Assembly: GCF_043195195.1 (NCBI RefSeq)
Contig: NZ_JBAFWT010000019.1
Coordinates: 33,975 to 97,974, forward strand
DNA: 64,000 nt
Direction: 5' to 3'
Source: NCEH01 sp043195195
Lineage (GTDB): Bacteria > Pseudomonadota > Alphaproteobacteria > Rhizobiales > Xanthobacteraceae
The notes under the pieces: model-generated
Told to the model about the DNA's origin: nothing
The model's input: only the letters and a program-made list of their open reading frames with translations
Databases searched by the model: none
Shown: positions 1-8,961 of the stretch, one piece after another
Layout: every line of letters starts with the position of its first letter
Position numbering within the stretch: the stretch's first letter is position 1
Translations under genes and position numbers: made by a program

Positions 1-491
1 TCAATATCAATCCCAATCTCGACGACAAGCGCGACATCGTGCAGAACGCGATCGACTTGGCTCATGCCCTGGGACTTGCGACGCCGAAGGTAGCCGTCCT
101 GTCGGCCGTCGAGACGGTGTCGTCGAAGATTCCATCGACACTCGACGCCGCAGCTCTCTGCAAGATGGCGGACCGCGGCCAGATCACCGGCGCGCTCCTC
201 GACGGCCCACTCGCGTTCGACAATGCCGTTTCCGTCGATGCGGCAACGACGAAGGGCATCATCTCTCCCGTCGCGGGCCAAGCAGACATCCTCCTTGTGC
301 CTGACCTCGAGGCCGGAAACATGCTGGCGAAGCAGCTCGAATATCTTGCCGAGGCCGAAGTCGCCGGCATCGTGCTGGGCGCGCGCGTCCCGATCATCTT
401 GACCAGCCGTGCAGGCACGACGGCGGCGCGGTTGGCCTCCTGTGCCATCGCGCTTCTGCTCGCCCGCCATAGGGCCGGTATCCGGCCGTGA
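1..491 (+). CDS. pta: Phosphate acetyltransferase (Pta/Ptb family), C-terminal part
   Basis: The open frame already runs at base 3 (reads NINPNLDDKRDI), so the gene is cut by the window edge and the GTG at 39 is internal. About 163 residues remain. The visible part has the phosphate acetyl/butyryltransferase C-terminal fold signature: KVAVLSAVETVS, the GALLDGPLAFDNAVS segment, and QADILLVPDLEAGN followed by a membrane-like ASCAIALLLA end. The family interconverts acetyl-CoA and acetyl phosphate in the cytosol. The phosphoketolase at 53122-55491 would produce acetyl phosphate, so this enzyme (or an acetate kinase outside the window) could consume it; that link is inference. It could belong to the longer enoyl-CoA hydratase/Pta form; the N-terminus is not visible. 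Confidence 0.85.
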   Translation, partial: NINPNLDDKRDIVQNAIDLAHALGLATPKVAVLSAVETVSSKIPSTLDAAALCKMADRGQITGALLDGPLAFDNAVSVDAATTKGIISPVAGQADILLVPDLEAGNMLAKQLEYLAEAEVAGIVLGARVPIILTSRAGTTAARLASCAIALLLARHRAGIRP

Positions 492-651
492 CGGGCACAA
501 TCCTGGTCCAACATGCCGGATCTTTGATCTAGCGATCCAAGTCGGCCTCATTCAAACCGGCGGGCCTCAACATGAAGCTACGAGCAATGTCTGTTCGTGC
601 ATGCTTCCAGAGCTTGATCATGCATTTCACTCAACATTCGGGGCTCGCCAT

Positions 652-1239
652 CTACGCCCGTGGATAGTGCATTTCCAGTGTGGCGGCGCAGGCTTCTATA
701 CTGCCGATGAGGCCATCCGCAATCGAATTGCCGGGCTTCGGCGCTGTCATGAAGGTGGCAATGGCCCTGTTCCAGGCGGCTTCGCCGACGCATGTGTGGA
801 GGGCGTTGTCGGCCAAAATCTCAACATGGCGTTCGCCCAAGGACACGAAGAGCAGCATGCCGGGACGATGTTCCTGGTCGGCCAGGATCCGGGCCGCAAA
901 CTCACGACGGGCCAAGCCGACACAGTGCTCGCGCTTGATCCGGCCAGGCACGAGCAACAAACGTAGAGGCAACCAATCAAAGATCAGAGCCGAGCTCGCG
1001 AACGTCCCCGCCTGGATCAGAAAGCCGATGGGGAGTGGCAATAGCGGCCAGAAGATCGCCAATAGGCCTCCGACTGCAAGGGCGGCTGCAGCCGCCCATA
1101 TCAGCGGAAAAAGCAAATACCGATCGCTGAGCGGAGTGACCACCAACGCGAAGTGTGCGCCAGTGCGCCGTTCGACGGTCGTCATAAGCTCGTGTAGGCG
1201 TCGGCTGTCGTCGTCGGACATGCATTTCATCTTCATCAC
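652..1239 (-). CDS. TPM-domain membrane protein (second TPM protein of the lemA operon)
   Basis: 195 residues. The N-terminal 35 residues (SRRLHELMTTVERRTGAHFALVV) look like the start of a TPM domain. Two hydrophobic segments follow at about residues 45-90 (FPLIWAAAAALAVGGLLAIF and a second one). The rest (REFAARILADQEHRPGMLLFVSLGERHVEILADNALH) matches the core of the TPM/Psb32 domain, here split by the membrane hairpin. It is the last gene of a three-gene run: its ATG overlaps the stop of the preceding TPM gene by 4 bp. TPM domains occur in envelope proteins with a role in photosystem repair or quality control; no specific reaction can be assigned. Confidence 0.8.
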   Translation of the reverse strand: MMKMKCMSDDDSRRLHELMTTVERRTGAHFALVVTPLSDRYLLFPLIWAAAAALAVGGLLAIFWPLLPLPIGFLIQAGTFASSALIFDWLPLRLLLVPGRIKREHCVGLARREFAARILADQEHRPGMLLFVSLGERHVEILADNALHTCVGEAAWNRAIATFMTAPKPGNSIADGLIGSIEACAATLEMHYPRA

Positions 1240-1985
1240 CAGCGTCCTGATGCTCCCCCGCCACCAAACGAGCCTCCGCCGCCGGAAAACCCGCCGCGCG
1301 AGAAGCCGCCACGCCCGGCCCCCCCGTGCCGTCCGCGGAACCCGCCAAGGAACAGCAGAGGCCAGAAGAAACGACCGAAGATGAACATGATGACGATAAT
1401 GGCGATGACGCTTCCGCCTCCGCTACCGTCTTCGTCTTGGCTCCATCGTTGCTCAGTTTGCTGGGGCAGGGCAGACGCATCGCCGCCCAGAACACGCAGA
1501 AGCGTCGTTGCCCCGACAAGAACGCCGGTGTTGAAATCGCCCTTCCGGAATTCGGGCAGGATGAGATTCTCGATAATCAGCCTGCTCTGTGCATCGGTGA
1601 GCCGACCCTCCAGGCCGTAGCCGACTTCAACGCGCACATTGCGTTCGTTCGGCGCTACCAACAGCAATGCACCGTTGTTCTGACCCCTTTGTCCGATCCC
1701 CCAGGCGCGGCCCAACTGATAGCCAAAGTCGTCGATGGAATAGCCTTGAAGTGATTTGATCGTTGCAATAACAATCTGGTTCCCGGTCTGCACCTCATGC
1801 TGAGCCAGCATTTCTGTCAGCTTTTGTTGCGTTTCAGCTGAAAGGATACCTGCGTCATCCACAACGCGACCGGTGAGGGGTGGAAAAACCGGCGCTGCGT
1901 AGAGCGCGGTGGCAAGTAATACATAGACCAGCCCTGCAAAAAGTGCCTGCCATGCGACCTGCGGATGCATGCGGGGGCGGATCAT
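1236..1985 (-). CDS. TPM-domain exported protein, YgcG-like
   Basis: 249 residues. An N-terminal signal/anchor (about residues 12-30) leads into a TPM domain at roughly 32-165 (TGRVVDDAGILSAE, NNGALLLVAPNERNVRVEVG, YGLEGRLTDAQS). A transmembrane segment near 195-215 follows, then a Gly/Arg/Ser-rich tail ending SFGGGGASGRW, the usual YgcG architecture. Its start overlaps the lemA stop by 4 bp (ATGA) and its stop overlaps the next gene, so the three genes are translationally coupled. LemA-YgcG pairs are widespread and associated with the envelope; the biochemical role is not settled. Confidence 0.87.
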   Translation of the reverse strand: MIRPRMHPQVAWQALFAGLVYVLLATALYAAPVFPPLTGRVVDDAGILSAETQQKLTEMLAQHEVQTGNQIVIATIKSLQGYSIDDFGYQLGRAWGIGQRGQNNGALLLVAPNERNVRVEVGYGLEGRLTDAQSRLIIENLILPEFRKGDFNTGVLVGATTLLRVLGGDASALPQQTEQRWSQDEDGSGGGSVIAIIVIMFIFGRFFWPLLFLGGFRGRHGGAGRGGFSRGGFSGGGGSFGGGGASGRW

Positions 1986-2584
1986 AGTTTGACTTGCGGC
2001 ACTTCTTGCGCCTTTTCATCGATCGTAAAGGTTTCTCTCACCTTGGCGTTCGGATAAAGGATAGCTGCGATCCATCGGCTGGGAATGGTGCGCAAGGTCG
2101 TGTTGTAGGTTTGCACCGTGCCGATATAGTCGCGCCGCGCGACGGCGATGCGGTTCTCCGTGCCCTCGAGCTGCGATTGAAGCGCTAGGAAATTTTGGTT
2201 CGACTTGAGATCGGGGTATTGCTCGCTGATAGCCAAAAGGCGTCCCAAGGCTCCGCCAAGAGATGCTTGGTTTTGTTCGAACTGACGGAAGGCGTCCGGG
2301 TTGGTGAGGATGTCCGGCGGCAAGGTCACTTGGGTGGCGCGCGCACGAGCCTCGGTGACCTGTGTCAACACCGTCTGCTCCTGTTTAGCATAGCCCCTCA
2401 CCGTTTCTACCAGGTTGGGAACAAGATCGGCGCGCCGTTGATACTGGTTCAGCACCTCGCTCCAAGCAGCTTTCACCTGCTCATCCTGGGTTGGCACAGC
2501 GTTGATACCGCAGCCGGCGAGGCCGATCGCAAGAAGGAGGACCGCGCCGACGCGAGCGGCCAAGCGTGCAATCGGATGGCTCAT
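1982..2584 (-). CDS. lemA: LemA family lipoprotein
   Basis: 200 residues from the ATG at 2584, chosen because a GGAGGAGA ribosome site lies about 5 bases upstream; the open frame extends further but without family similarity. An N-terminal hydrophobic segment ends in a lipobox (AIGLAGC), so the protein is probably lipidated. The body shows LemA features: QYQRRADLVPNLVETVRGYA near residue 45, helical repeats, then YNTTLRTIPSRWIAAIL and KVRETFTIDEKAQEVPQVKL at the end. First gene of the lemA-TPM-TPM operon. A TTGA-N6-TTAA box sits about 140 bp upstream, see 2724-2737. Confidence 0.9.
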   Translation of the reverse strand: MSHPIARLAARVGAVLLLAIGLAGCGINAVPTQDEQVKAAWSEVLNQYQRRADLVPNLVETVRGYAKQEQTVLTQVTEARARATQVTLPPDILTNPDAFRQFEQNQASLGGALGRLLAISEQYPDLKSNQNFLALQSQLEGTENRIAVARRDYIGTVQTYNTTLRTIPSRWIAAILYPNAKVRETFTIDEKAQEVPQVKL

Positions 2585-2723
2585 TCTATTGTCTCCTCCC
2601 GGACGACAGGGCGATCCAGGGATGGCGGAATTGCCACGCATTTTTCGTCTGATGCAGCCTTGGCTCCCGGGAGCGCTCAGACTTCGAGTTTTTGACCTTA
2701 GGTGGTACGCTCGTTGGGAATCT

Positions 2724-2737
2724 TTGATCCTGATTAA
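2724..2737 (-). promoter_or_regulatory. FNR/FixK-like box upstream of the lemA operon
   Basis: Plus strand reads TTGATCCTGATTAA; on the minus strand TTAATCAGGATCAA, a one-mismatch version of TTGA-N6-TCAA. On the minus strand a CCTAAGGT sequence lies 31-36 bases beyond the box centre, where the -10 of a class II (-41.5) promoter should be, predicting a start near 2689. The same box/-10 arrangement recurs at 22931. The whole gap 2585-3013 (429 bp) holds no other gene I can support. Confidence 0.55.
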
Positions 2738-3013
2738 GGAACCGCGCTTTGGCCGCGCACAGTGTTCATCCGCGATGAACCCCAGCATCCGCCGGGTCTT
2801 GCGGCCCGCATACATCGACTGCCAATCGCACAGATGCTCGCCGTCCCGAAGAATTGCGCTATCGCTTCGACGTCCATGGCAAGATTCGAGCTATTGTTGC
2901 GGCGCCAATAGACGTTGCTAAACCCACACCATTTTGGAGAGGGCTGATATAGTCCTTCAGCTTCACGTCAGCATAGGATGGTATTTGCTCAAGGCAATTT
3001 CTTGGGAGAGACC

Positions 3014-3670
3014 TTGCGCATATTACTGATCGAAGACGACCAAGTGCTGGGCACGGCCATCCGCGATCACATCGCGTCAAACGGCCACGGCGTCGACTGG
3101 GTGCAGCGGATCGACGACGCGCGATTGGCCCTGGCCACCGTTGGGTATGAGCTGATCCTCCTCGACCTCGGGCTGGCCGACGGTTACGGTCTGGCCTTGT
3201 TGCGCGAATTGCGCGCGGCGCGAAACCCGGTGCCCGTCATCATCGCAACGGCACAGGACCAGATCGCCGTCCGTATCGAGGGGCTGAACGCGGGGGCGGA
3301 CGACTATCTGGTCAAGCCGTTCGACCTCAGCGAAATGATCGCGCGGATTTCCGCCGTGACGCGCCGCTACACTGGCGATCCGAACCCGGCCATCAACATC
3401 GGCCCGGTCTCGATCGACCTGGCCCTGAAACTGGTCACGGTGGCGGGCGAGGATGCCGGGATCACCGCGCGGGAATGGGCGGTACTGGAACGGTTGGTCC
3501 GCCATCGCGGCGCCGTCGTTACGAAGAGCGAGATCGAGGATTCGCTCTATGAATTCGGCGCGGAAATCGACAGCAACGCCGTCGAAGTCTATGTCAGCCG
3601 CCTGCGCAAAAAGCTCGGCAGGGAGTTCGTGAGCACCATCCGGGGCCTTGGCTACAAGGCGGGAAGCTGA
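3014..3670 (+). CDS. OmpR-family response regulator
   Basis: About 218 residues from the TTG at 3014 (family-typical start LRILLIEDD, ribosome site GGGAGAG just upstream); an upstream ATG at 2978 gives 12 more residues. The receiver domain has the acidic pair ED, phospho-acceptor Asp in LILLDLGLADGYG, the conserved Thr in ATAQD and Lys in VKPF. The C-terminal winged helix ends with VYVSRLRKKLG and TIRGLGYKAG. It is followed after 2 bp by its sensor kinase. QseB/TctD-like in overall look; the signal and the target genes are unknown. A cytochrome b561 lies downstream on the other strand. Confidence 0.92.
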   Translation: MRILLIEDDQVLGTAIRDHIASNGHGVDWVQRIDDARLALATVGYELILLDLGLADGYGLALLRELRAARNPVPVIIATAQDQIAVRIEGLNAGADDYLVKPFDLSEMIARISAVTRRYTGDPNPAINIGPVSIDLALKLVTVAGEDAGITAREWAVLERLVRHRGAVVTKSEIEDSLYEFGAEIDSNAVEVYVSRLRKKLGREFVSTIRGLGYKAGS

Positions 3671-3672
3671 GA

Positions 3673-5112
3673 TTGGCGCGTCCTTCGATCGCCTGGCGCC
3701 TCGCCGCCGGTCTCTCGGCGACCATGGCCGTGCTTTGGATCGGAGCCGCGGGCCTCGCCGGCACGGTCATGTATGCTCAGATCAACGAGGCTTTCGACCA
3801 ATCCTTGCGCCAGGGTGCGCTTCGCCTGCTGCCGCTGGCGGTTCATGAAATCGGCGAGGGTGACAAATATGGCCTGGATCGCGTGCGCGGCTCCGATCTC
3901 GACGAGGACGAAGCCTACTTCACCTACTACTTGATCGACCAACATGGCGCCGTGGTCTTGCGGACGGACGACGCGCCGAACGATCCGCCGCCATTTCCGG
4001 TTTCGGCCGGCTTCTCGGATGTCGAGGGCCGGCGCCTGTTCGCGAAGACGGACCCTCGGTCCGGTTTCTCCATCGTCCTTGTCGAGCGCACCGAGCATCG
4101 CCGCGCCGCCTTGAGGGCAGCGCTCGCCACGGTTCTGTGGCCCCTCGCCGGGCTGATACCGCTGGTCGCGGGCGGCATCTGGATCGCGATCCGGCTGGCG
4201 ATGCGTCCCGTCGAGCGGTTGACACACGATATTTCACAGCGCGGCAGCCGGAACTTGTCGCCTCTGACGTTCGACGGGCAACCCGCCGAACTCGCGCCTA
4301 TCGCGGAGGCGGTGGCGAGCCTGCTCAGGCGGCTGAGCGCGGCGCTGGATGCGGAACGAGCGTTTGCGGCCAGCAGCGCCCACGAATTGCGAACGCCGAT
4401 CGCGGGCGCCTTGGCTCAAACCCAGCAACTGGCGATCGAACTCGGCGACCAGCCGGCAGGCAGGCGTCTGAGGGAGGTCGAGCTCTCCTTGAGGCGCCTG
4501 GCGCAACTGTCCGAGAGGCTGCTGCAGCTCTCGCGACTCGAAGCGGGCTTCGCGCAGGCCGAGACAGCCTCCGATCTTCTCCCGGCTCTGCGTCTGGTGG
4601 TGCGGGATTTCCAGGTCGCATCCGGAACGCGGTCTCGGGTGAGATTGCACGTTTGCGAAGGGCTGGTCCTCGTCGGCCGGATCAACCTCGATGCCTTCGC
4701 CGTCGCCGTGCGCAACCTGGTCCAGAACGCCCTGATCCATGGCGCGCCGGATGGCTTGGTCGAGGTGATCGGCGGACCCGGCAGGCAGGTTCGCGTGATC
4801 AATGCGGGGCCGGTTGTCCCCGGAGCAACGCTGGCGCGGATCGCTGAGCCCTTCAGGCGCGGTGCCACATCGGCCAAGGGAACGGGCCTCGGCCTGTCCA
4901 TCGTCCGCTCCATCATGGACCAGACGGGTGGAAGCCTGACGCTCCGTTCGCCCGCGATCGAGAGGAAGGATGGCTTCGAGGCCATTCTCCAATGGCCGGA
5001 CGAGTTGCCTTCGGAAAAAGCGGCCGTCCATTGCCGTAGTGCGGTCGTGGGTACCGTCGATGACGACTTGCCGGTGCATCACCTACCACCGCAGGTACCG
5101 GCGAAACGTTGA
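3673..5112 (+). CDS. Sensor histidine kinase of the two-component pair
   Basis: 479 residues from TTG at 3673, two bases after the regulator stop. There is an N-terminal membrane segment at about 8-33, a periplasmic region of about 120 residues, a second membrane segment near 150-175 and a HAMP-like linker. The H-box is AHELRTPIAGALAQ, the N-box VRNLVQNALIHG, and the G-box GTGLGLSIVRSIMDQTGG. The family autophosphorylates on His and passes phosphate to the adjacent regulator. The last 35 residues (rich in Val, His and Pro) go beyond the usual kinase end and have no recognised domain. Confidence 0.92.
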   Translation: MARPSIAWRLAAGLSATMAVLWIGAAGLAGTVMYAQINEAFDQSLRQGALRLLPLAVHEIGEGDKYGLDRVRGSDLDEDEAYFTYYLIDQHGAVVLRTDDAPNDPPPFPVSAGFSDVEGRRLFAKTDPRSGFSIVLVERTEHRRAALRAALATVLWPLAGLIPLVAGGIWIAIRLAMRPVERLTHDISQRGSRNLSPLTFDGQPAELAPIAEAVASLLRRLSAALDAERAFAASSAHELRTPIAGALAQTQQLAIELGDQPAGRRLREVELSLRRLAQLSERLLQLSRLEAGFAQAETASDLLPALRLVVRDFQVASGTRSRVRLHVCEGLVLVGRINLDAFAVAVRNLVQNALIHGAPDGLVEVIGGPGRQVRVINAGPVVPGATLARIAEPFRRGATSAKGTGLGLSIVRSIMDQTGGSLTLRSPAIERKDGFEAILQWPDELPSEKAAVHCRSAVVGTVDDDLPVHHLPPQVPAKR

Positions 5113-5185
5113 AAAGCTTGCGGCCACGCACTGGAGCGACAGCCGGCTTTCCGCCGACCTCTAGCGGACGATGATGGAGCAGGAT

Positions 5186-5695
5186 TCAAGCCGGCGTCAT
5201 GCGGCGAAGGGTATCGTCCTTCAGGACGAAGTGATGATACAGCGCCATGAGACCGTGGAGACCGGCGATAACGAGAAACACGGTTCCGCCGTTGCTGTGG
5301 AGGTCCGCGACGATGCCCGGAGGTTGCTGGACCGGTGCCGTCAGGGCCGGCAGGGTCACTCCGAACACGGTAACTGGGATGCCTAGCGCCGAGGCGGCGT
5401 ACCATCCAGAAAGCGGCATGGCGATCAAAAACGCATAGAGCACAGCATGGCCGGTCTTGGCGGCAAGTTGCAGCAGCGGGGCGCTCCGCGGGTCGAGCCG
5501 AGGAGCACCGCCGGCCAGCCGCGCGATGAGCCGCGGCACCACGAGCACCAGCACGGCGAGACCGAACGCGAAGTGTACTGTTGGAGGGTTCTTCAGAATT
5601 TGTGGTCCGCCTTCGCCGAGGAACCAGGCGATCACCACGCAAATCGCCGTCAGCCAATGCAGTACGATCATGAATTTCGAGTAACGCTGAACCAT
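5186..5695 (-). CDS. Cytochrome b561 (di-haem membrane electron carrier)
   Basis: About 169 residues from the ATG at 5695 (MVQRYSKFMIVLHWLTA; GAGGCGG upstream); a longer form starts at 5719. The four-helix b561 layout is visible: His in VLHWLTAICVVIAW, a second helix with VHFAFGLAVLVLVVPRL, GHAVLYAFLIAMPLSGW, and the final helix GLHGLMALYHHFVL. These His residues would ligate two b haems. The family moves electrons between quinol and a periplasmic partner, and some members scavenge superoxide. Convergent with the two-component system. Confidence 0.88.
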   Translation of the reverse strand: MVQRYSKFMIVLHWLTAICVVIAWFLGEGGPQILKNPPTVHFAFGLAVLVLVVPRLIARLAGGAPRLDPRSAPLLQLAAKTGHAVLYAFLIAMPLSGWYAASALGIPVTVFGVTLPALTAPVQQPPGIVADLHSNGGTVFLVIAGLHGLMALYHHFVLKDDTLRRMTPA

Positions 5696-5906
5696 GTGCC
5701 GCCTCGGCTGTCTTTCCATAGGATTGTTGCCGGTGCAACTAGACCCTACCAAGCTGACACCCACCTGAAGCTCAAGCGCAGCGTCCAAATGAACGTAGCC
5801 TTACGTGACGCCGCGAGCGGAATGGCCAACGTTCACGCGACGGCGCCAACGCCAACTGATTGCATTCTGCCCCGAAATAAACGACGGTTGAGCGGATGCG
5901 CTACGA

Positions 5907-7958
5907 TCAATCGGAGATTGTCTTCGGTGCCTCGCCTTGGCGAGCCAACAGGACTTGCCCATCCCAATCAGCATCGGTCATTTCGACAGCCCGCAAAACG
6001 AGACGTCCCCCACCGAGAGACCCTGCCAGGACTTGTCGCGGCGCATTGACGTCAGTCTGCGTCGAGGCCACCGAGACGAGCGACAAGGGACGATAGAGGC
6101 GTTCCTCGACGACCGATCCGATCCAGAGCGGAGCGGTCTGTCCATTTGTGAGCTCGAAGTCGACGGCCCACAGCCGGAGCACGAGACGCGACGCGGCGAG
6201 TGTACCAACGCTATTGGGTCGAATGAGAGTGAGGCTGGGAAGACGCCCGCTGGCGAAGAGAGGAACAACCGGAAGATTGGCGGGGTCCGCCGATGGGGCA
6301 AGCCAGCTTAGGGCGCTTGAGAGCGCCCAAGCCGCTGATGTGTGCCACCCATCCCGCAGCAAGGCGTCTTGCAGGTCCCGCAAGCTACCGGCCCACTGGA
6401 AGGTCAGCGGCTCCTCCACCTCGCCGGTAAGATCGATCCGCCTACCCGGCAATTGCTGCCAACCCGATGCCCACCATTCGGCGGCGGCCATCGTCGGCAG
6501 CACGCTTTTGACGGCATAGCGATCGCTGTCCGTTGCGTGGTTGCGGTAGATGTTGAAGCCACCGGCGAGGACAACCGCCGCACATCCGACGGCGAGCAGG
6601 CCGCCTGGCTCAACGCGTTCTACTTTCCGCCGCAGATAGGACAGCCCGAGCAGCGCAAGCCAGGCAGATCCGAATGCCAAGCCTCCGAGCACGTCGGAAA
6701 GCCAGTGCGCACCGAGGTAAAGGCGTGAAAATGCGATCAGAGATATCAGGGTTGCCGCGCCGAGAACGACTGATATGCGCAGTGCCGGGCGAAGTTCACG
6801 CGCGATGAGGAAGGCGAAGAAGCCGTATAGAACCAAGTTGATTGTGCTATGACCGCTGGGGAAGGAAAACGCGCTCCAGCCTGAGTAGAGCAGATCGCCG
6901 GGCCGCGCTCGATGCAGTGCCATTTTGATCGCGGTATTGAGCGCCGAGGCGCCGGCGATCGCAACCAACCAATAGGCTGCCGTGCGCCATGCCCGTTTCC
7001 AGGCAAGCCACAGCAAGCCGATGACAGTGACCGCCACGACGACGACGGTATCCCCAAGTTCGGTGATGGCGATCATTACCGCATCGCCGGGCGCCGTGCG
7101 GAGATCCTGGAGAGCGCGGTAGATAGCGCTATCGGCCAGCACCAACGGATCTCCGTTGACGACGTCTTCAAGGATACCGAAGAAAAGCCACGCCGCGCCG
7201 ACGAGCAGAACAGTCAATAATGCGAGAGTCCGCGCCTCGTGCCGCTCTGGGTCGAGCAAACTGGAGAGATTGCGGCTGAGCCAGGTGTCGCGGGTGCCGA
7301 CCCAGCCCCGCAGCCGTTCCACACCAATGATGAGAAGGGGTATGCCGCGACGCAACGTCCAGCGCACGATATGCAGAATGACCCAACCCACTGCGGCCAG
7401 AACGACCAGAAGGACGGCGAGCGGCTTGGCGGCCGCGCCGAGAATACCGAAGGCGGCCCCGACGAATACGCCGGGCAGAATATGCGACGGAGCCCAGGCG
7501 AGCGCCGATGCGACATTGACGGCGTAGAATCGGCGGACCGGCATTCCCAGCACACCGGCGAGGAGAGGAACGAAGGCGCGGACGCCCGGTGAGAAGCGTG
7601 CGAGAAAAACACTCTTGTCGCCGTGGCGGGTGAAAAACGATTCGCTACGCTCGATCAGTCCCGGATGCCGGTTCAATGGCCAGAGGCCAAGAATCTCGCG
7701 GTGGTATCGATGCCCTAGCCAAAACGAAACTCCATCACCGGCGACGGCGCCAAACGTGGCGGCAGCCAGCAACGGCCAGAGCACCAACGCGCCGCTCGGT
7801 ACTAAGGTGCTGAGTGCCAGGATCCCGACCGTACCCGGTATGACGGCACCGATGATCGGGATCGACTCCGAAAGGGCCAGGAGAAACACCGCCAGATAGG
7901 CGACATGCCGATGTGCCGTCAGGAAATCGACTATCGTTAGGACCAAGGACGTCATCAT
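5907..7958 (-). CDS. DedA - PAP2 phosphatase - LssY C-terminal fusion protein
   Basis: 683 residues with three parts. Residues 1-220 are a DedA/SNARE-associated membrane domain (GAVIPGTVGILAL, FLARFSPGVRAFVPLLAGVLGMP). About 280-450 is a PAP2 domain with all three acid-phosphatase motifs: KMALHRARP, PSGH, and SRLYLGAHWLSD. About 480-683 is the soluble LssY_C domain, starting after the last helix. DedA proteins transport or flip undecaprenyl or glycerophospholipids, and PAP2 removes a lipid phosphate, so a coupled lipid-carrier recycling role is inferred. The order matches known bifunctional DedA/phosphatase proteins. Confidence 0.9.
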   Translation of the reverse strand: MMTSLVLTIVDFLTAHRHVAYLAVFLLALSESIPIIGAVIPGTVGILALSTLVPSGALVLWPLLAAATFGAVAGDGVSFWLGHRYHREILGLWPLNRHPGLIERSESFFTRHGDKSVFLARFSPGVRAFVPLLAGVLGMPVRRFYAVNVASALAWAPSHILPGVFVGAAFGILGAAAKPLAVLLVVLAAVGWVILHIVRWTLRRGIPLLIIGVERLRGWVGTRDTWLSRNLSSLLDPERHEARTLALLTVLLVGAAWLFFGILEDVVNGDPLVLADSAIYRALQDLRTAPGDAVMIAITELGDTVVVVAVTVIGLLWLAWKRAWRTAAYWLVAIAGASALNTAIKMALHRARPGDLLYSGWSAFSFPSGHSTINLVLYGFFAFLIARELRPALRISVVLGAATLISLIAFSRLYLGAHWLSDVLGGLAFGSAWLALLGLSYLRRKVERVEPGGLLAVGCAAVVLAGGFNIYRNHATDSDRYAVKSVLPTMAAAEWWASGWQQLPGRRIDLTGEVEEPLTFQWAGSLRDLQDALLRDGWHTSAAWALSSALSWLAPSADPANLPVVPLFASGRLPSLTLIRPNSVGTLAASRLVLRLWAVDFELTNGQTAPLWIGSVVEERLYRPLSLVSVASTQTDVNAPRQVLAGSLGGGRLVLRAVEMTDADWDGQVLLARQGEAPKTISD

Positions 7959-8071
7959 CCGACGGTGCCTATCGAATGCCGGTGATGACGCGATCGATGC
8001 GCGTGTCTTCTCGATAGGCCGCGTGCACGATGACGCCTACAATGATTCTTTTGGCGCTCCGCCACGGCATC

Positions 8072-8767
8072 TCAGGCGACCGTGCCGAAGATGGCGCCGA
8101 TCGCGGTCGTCACGGCCATTGCGAGAGCCCCCCAGAACGTCACGCGGATCGTCGGCTTCAGGATGTCGGCTCCGCCGGCTCTGGCGCCGATCATGCCGAG
8201 CAGGGCCAGGAACACGAGCGAACCAACTGAAACAGCTGGCAGCAGCCAGCTCGATGGCGAGACGAGCACGAGCGCCAACGGCGCGGCCGCTCCGAGGGAA
8301 AAGGTCGCCGCGGACGCCAGCGCTGCTTGCACGGGACGCGCCGTGGTGATCTCCGAGATGCCGAGTTCGTCCCTGGCATGGGCGCCCAATGCGTCCTTGG
8401 CCATGAGCTGCTCCGCGACCTGGCGGGCAAGCCTGGTCTCGACGCCTCGGGAGACATAGATCTGAGCCAGTTCCTTCTTCTCGAACTCCGGATCACACGC
8501 GAGTTCGCGCTTTTCACGTGCGAGATCGGCATGCTCAGTGTCGGACTGCGAACTGACAGAGACATATTCCCCCGCAGCCATGGACATGGCGCCGGCGACC
8601 AGACCGGCGACGCCCGTCAGCAGGACATTGCTTGAGGAGGCCGCTGCCGAAGCCACGCCCAGGATCAGGCTCGCCGTCGAGATGATCCCGTCGTTTGCGC
8701 CCAGCACAGCGGCGCGCAGCCAGCCAATTCGCCCGACAAGGTGCCTCTCGTTATGCATGCGACTCAT
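8072..8767 (-). CDS. VIT1/CCC1 family iron/manganese transporter
   Basis: 231 residues. The N-terminus (RIGWLRAAVLGANDGIISTASLILG) is diagnostic of the VIT/CCC1 family. A second helix has GAMSMAAGEYVSVSSQ; a cytosolic metal-binding helical domain follows (about 70-140, Glu/Asp-rich: KRELACDPEFEKKELAQIY). Three more helices lie at about 150-231. The family moves Fe2+ or Mn2+ out of the cytosol. The start is divergent from the MFS pseudogene at 8962. Confidence 0.9.
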   Translation of the reverse strand: MSRMHNERHLVGRIGWLRAAVLGANDGIISTASLILGVASAAASSSNVLLTGVAGLVAGAMSMAAGEYVSVSSQSDTEHADLAREKRELACDPEFEKKELAQIYVSRGVETRLARQVAEQLMAKDALGAHARDELGISEITTARPVQAALASAATFSLGAAAPLALVLVSPSSWLLPAVSVGSLVFLALLGMIGARAGGADILKPTIRVTFWGALAMAVTTAIGAIFGTVA

Positions 8768-8961
8768 GTCAGCCTTGCTCCATTGATTCCATCCGCAGCG
8801 CTTCCCTCACACAAGCATTGCTGAAATCCCGGTTTGATCTACCAGAGGGAGATGTCTTGGAACTTACAGAAGCTCGATATCCCATCGGGGGAATACGCCT
8901 CGAAGCATGGTATCGACAAAGCTCGCGCTGCGAGACGCCCCCCGTTCGGAGTCCCTGGAAA

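Noticed and set aside
8833..8848. TTGATCTACC sequence before the MFS pseudogene as an FNR-like box
   Set aside because: Only one half-site; the other half does not resemble TCAA.
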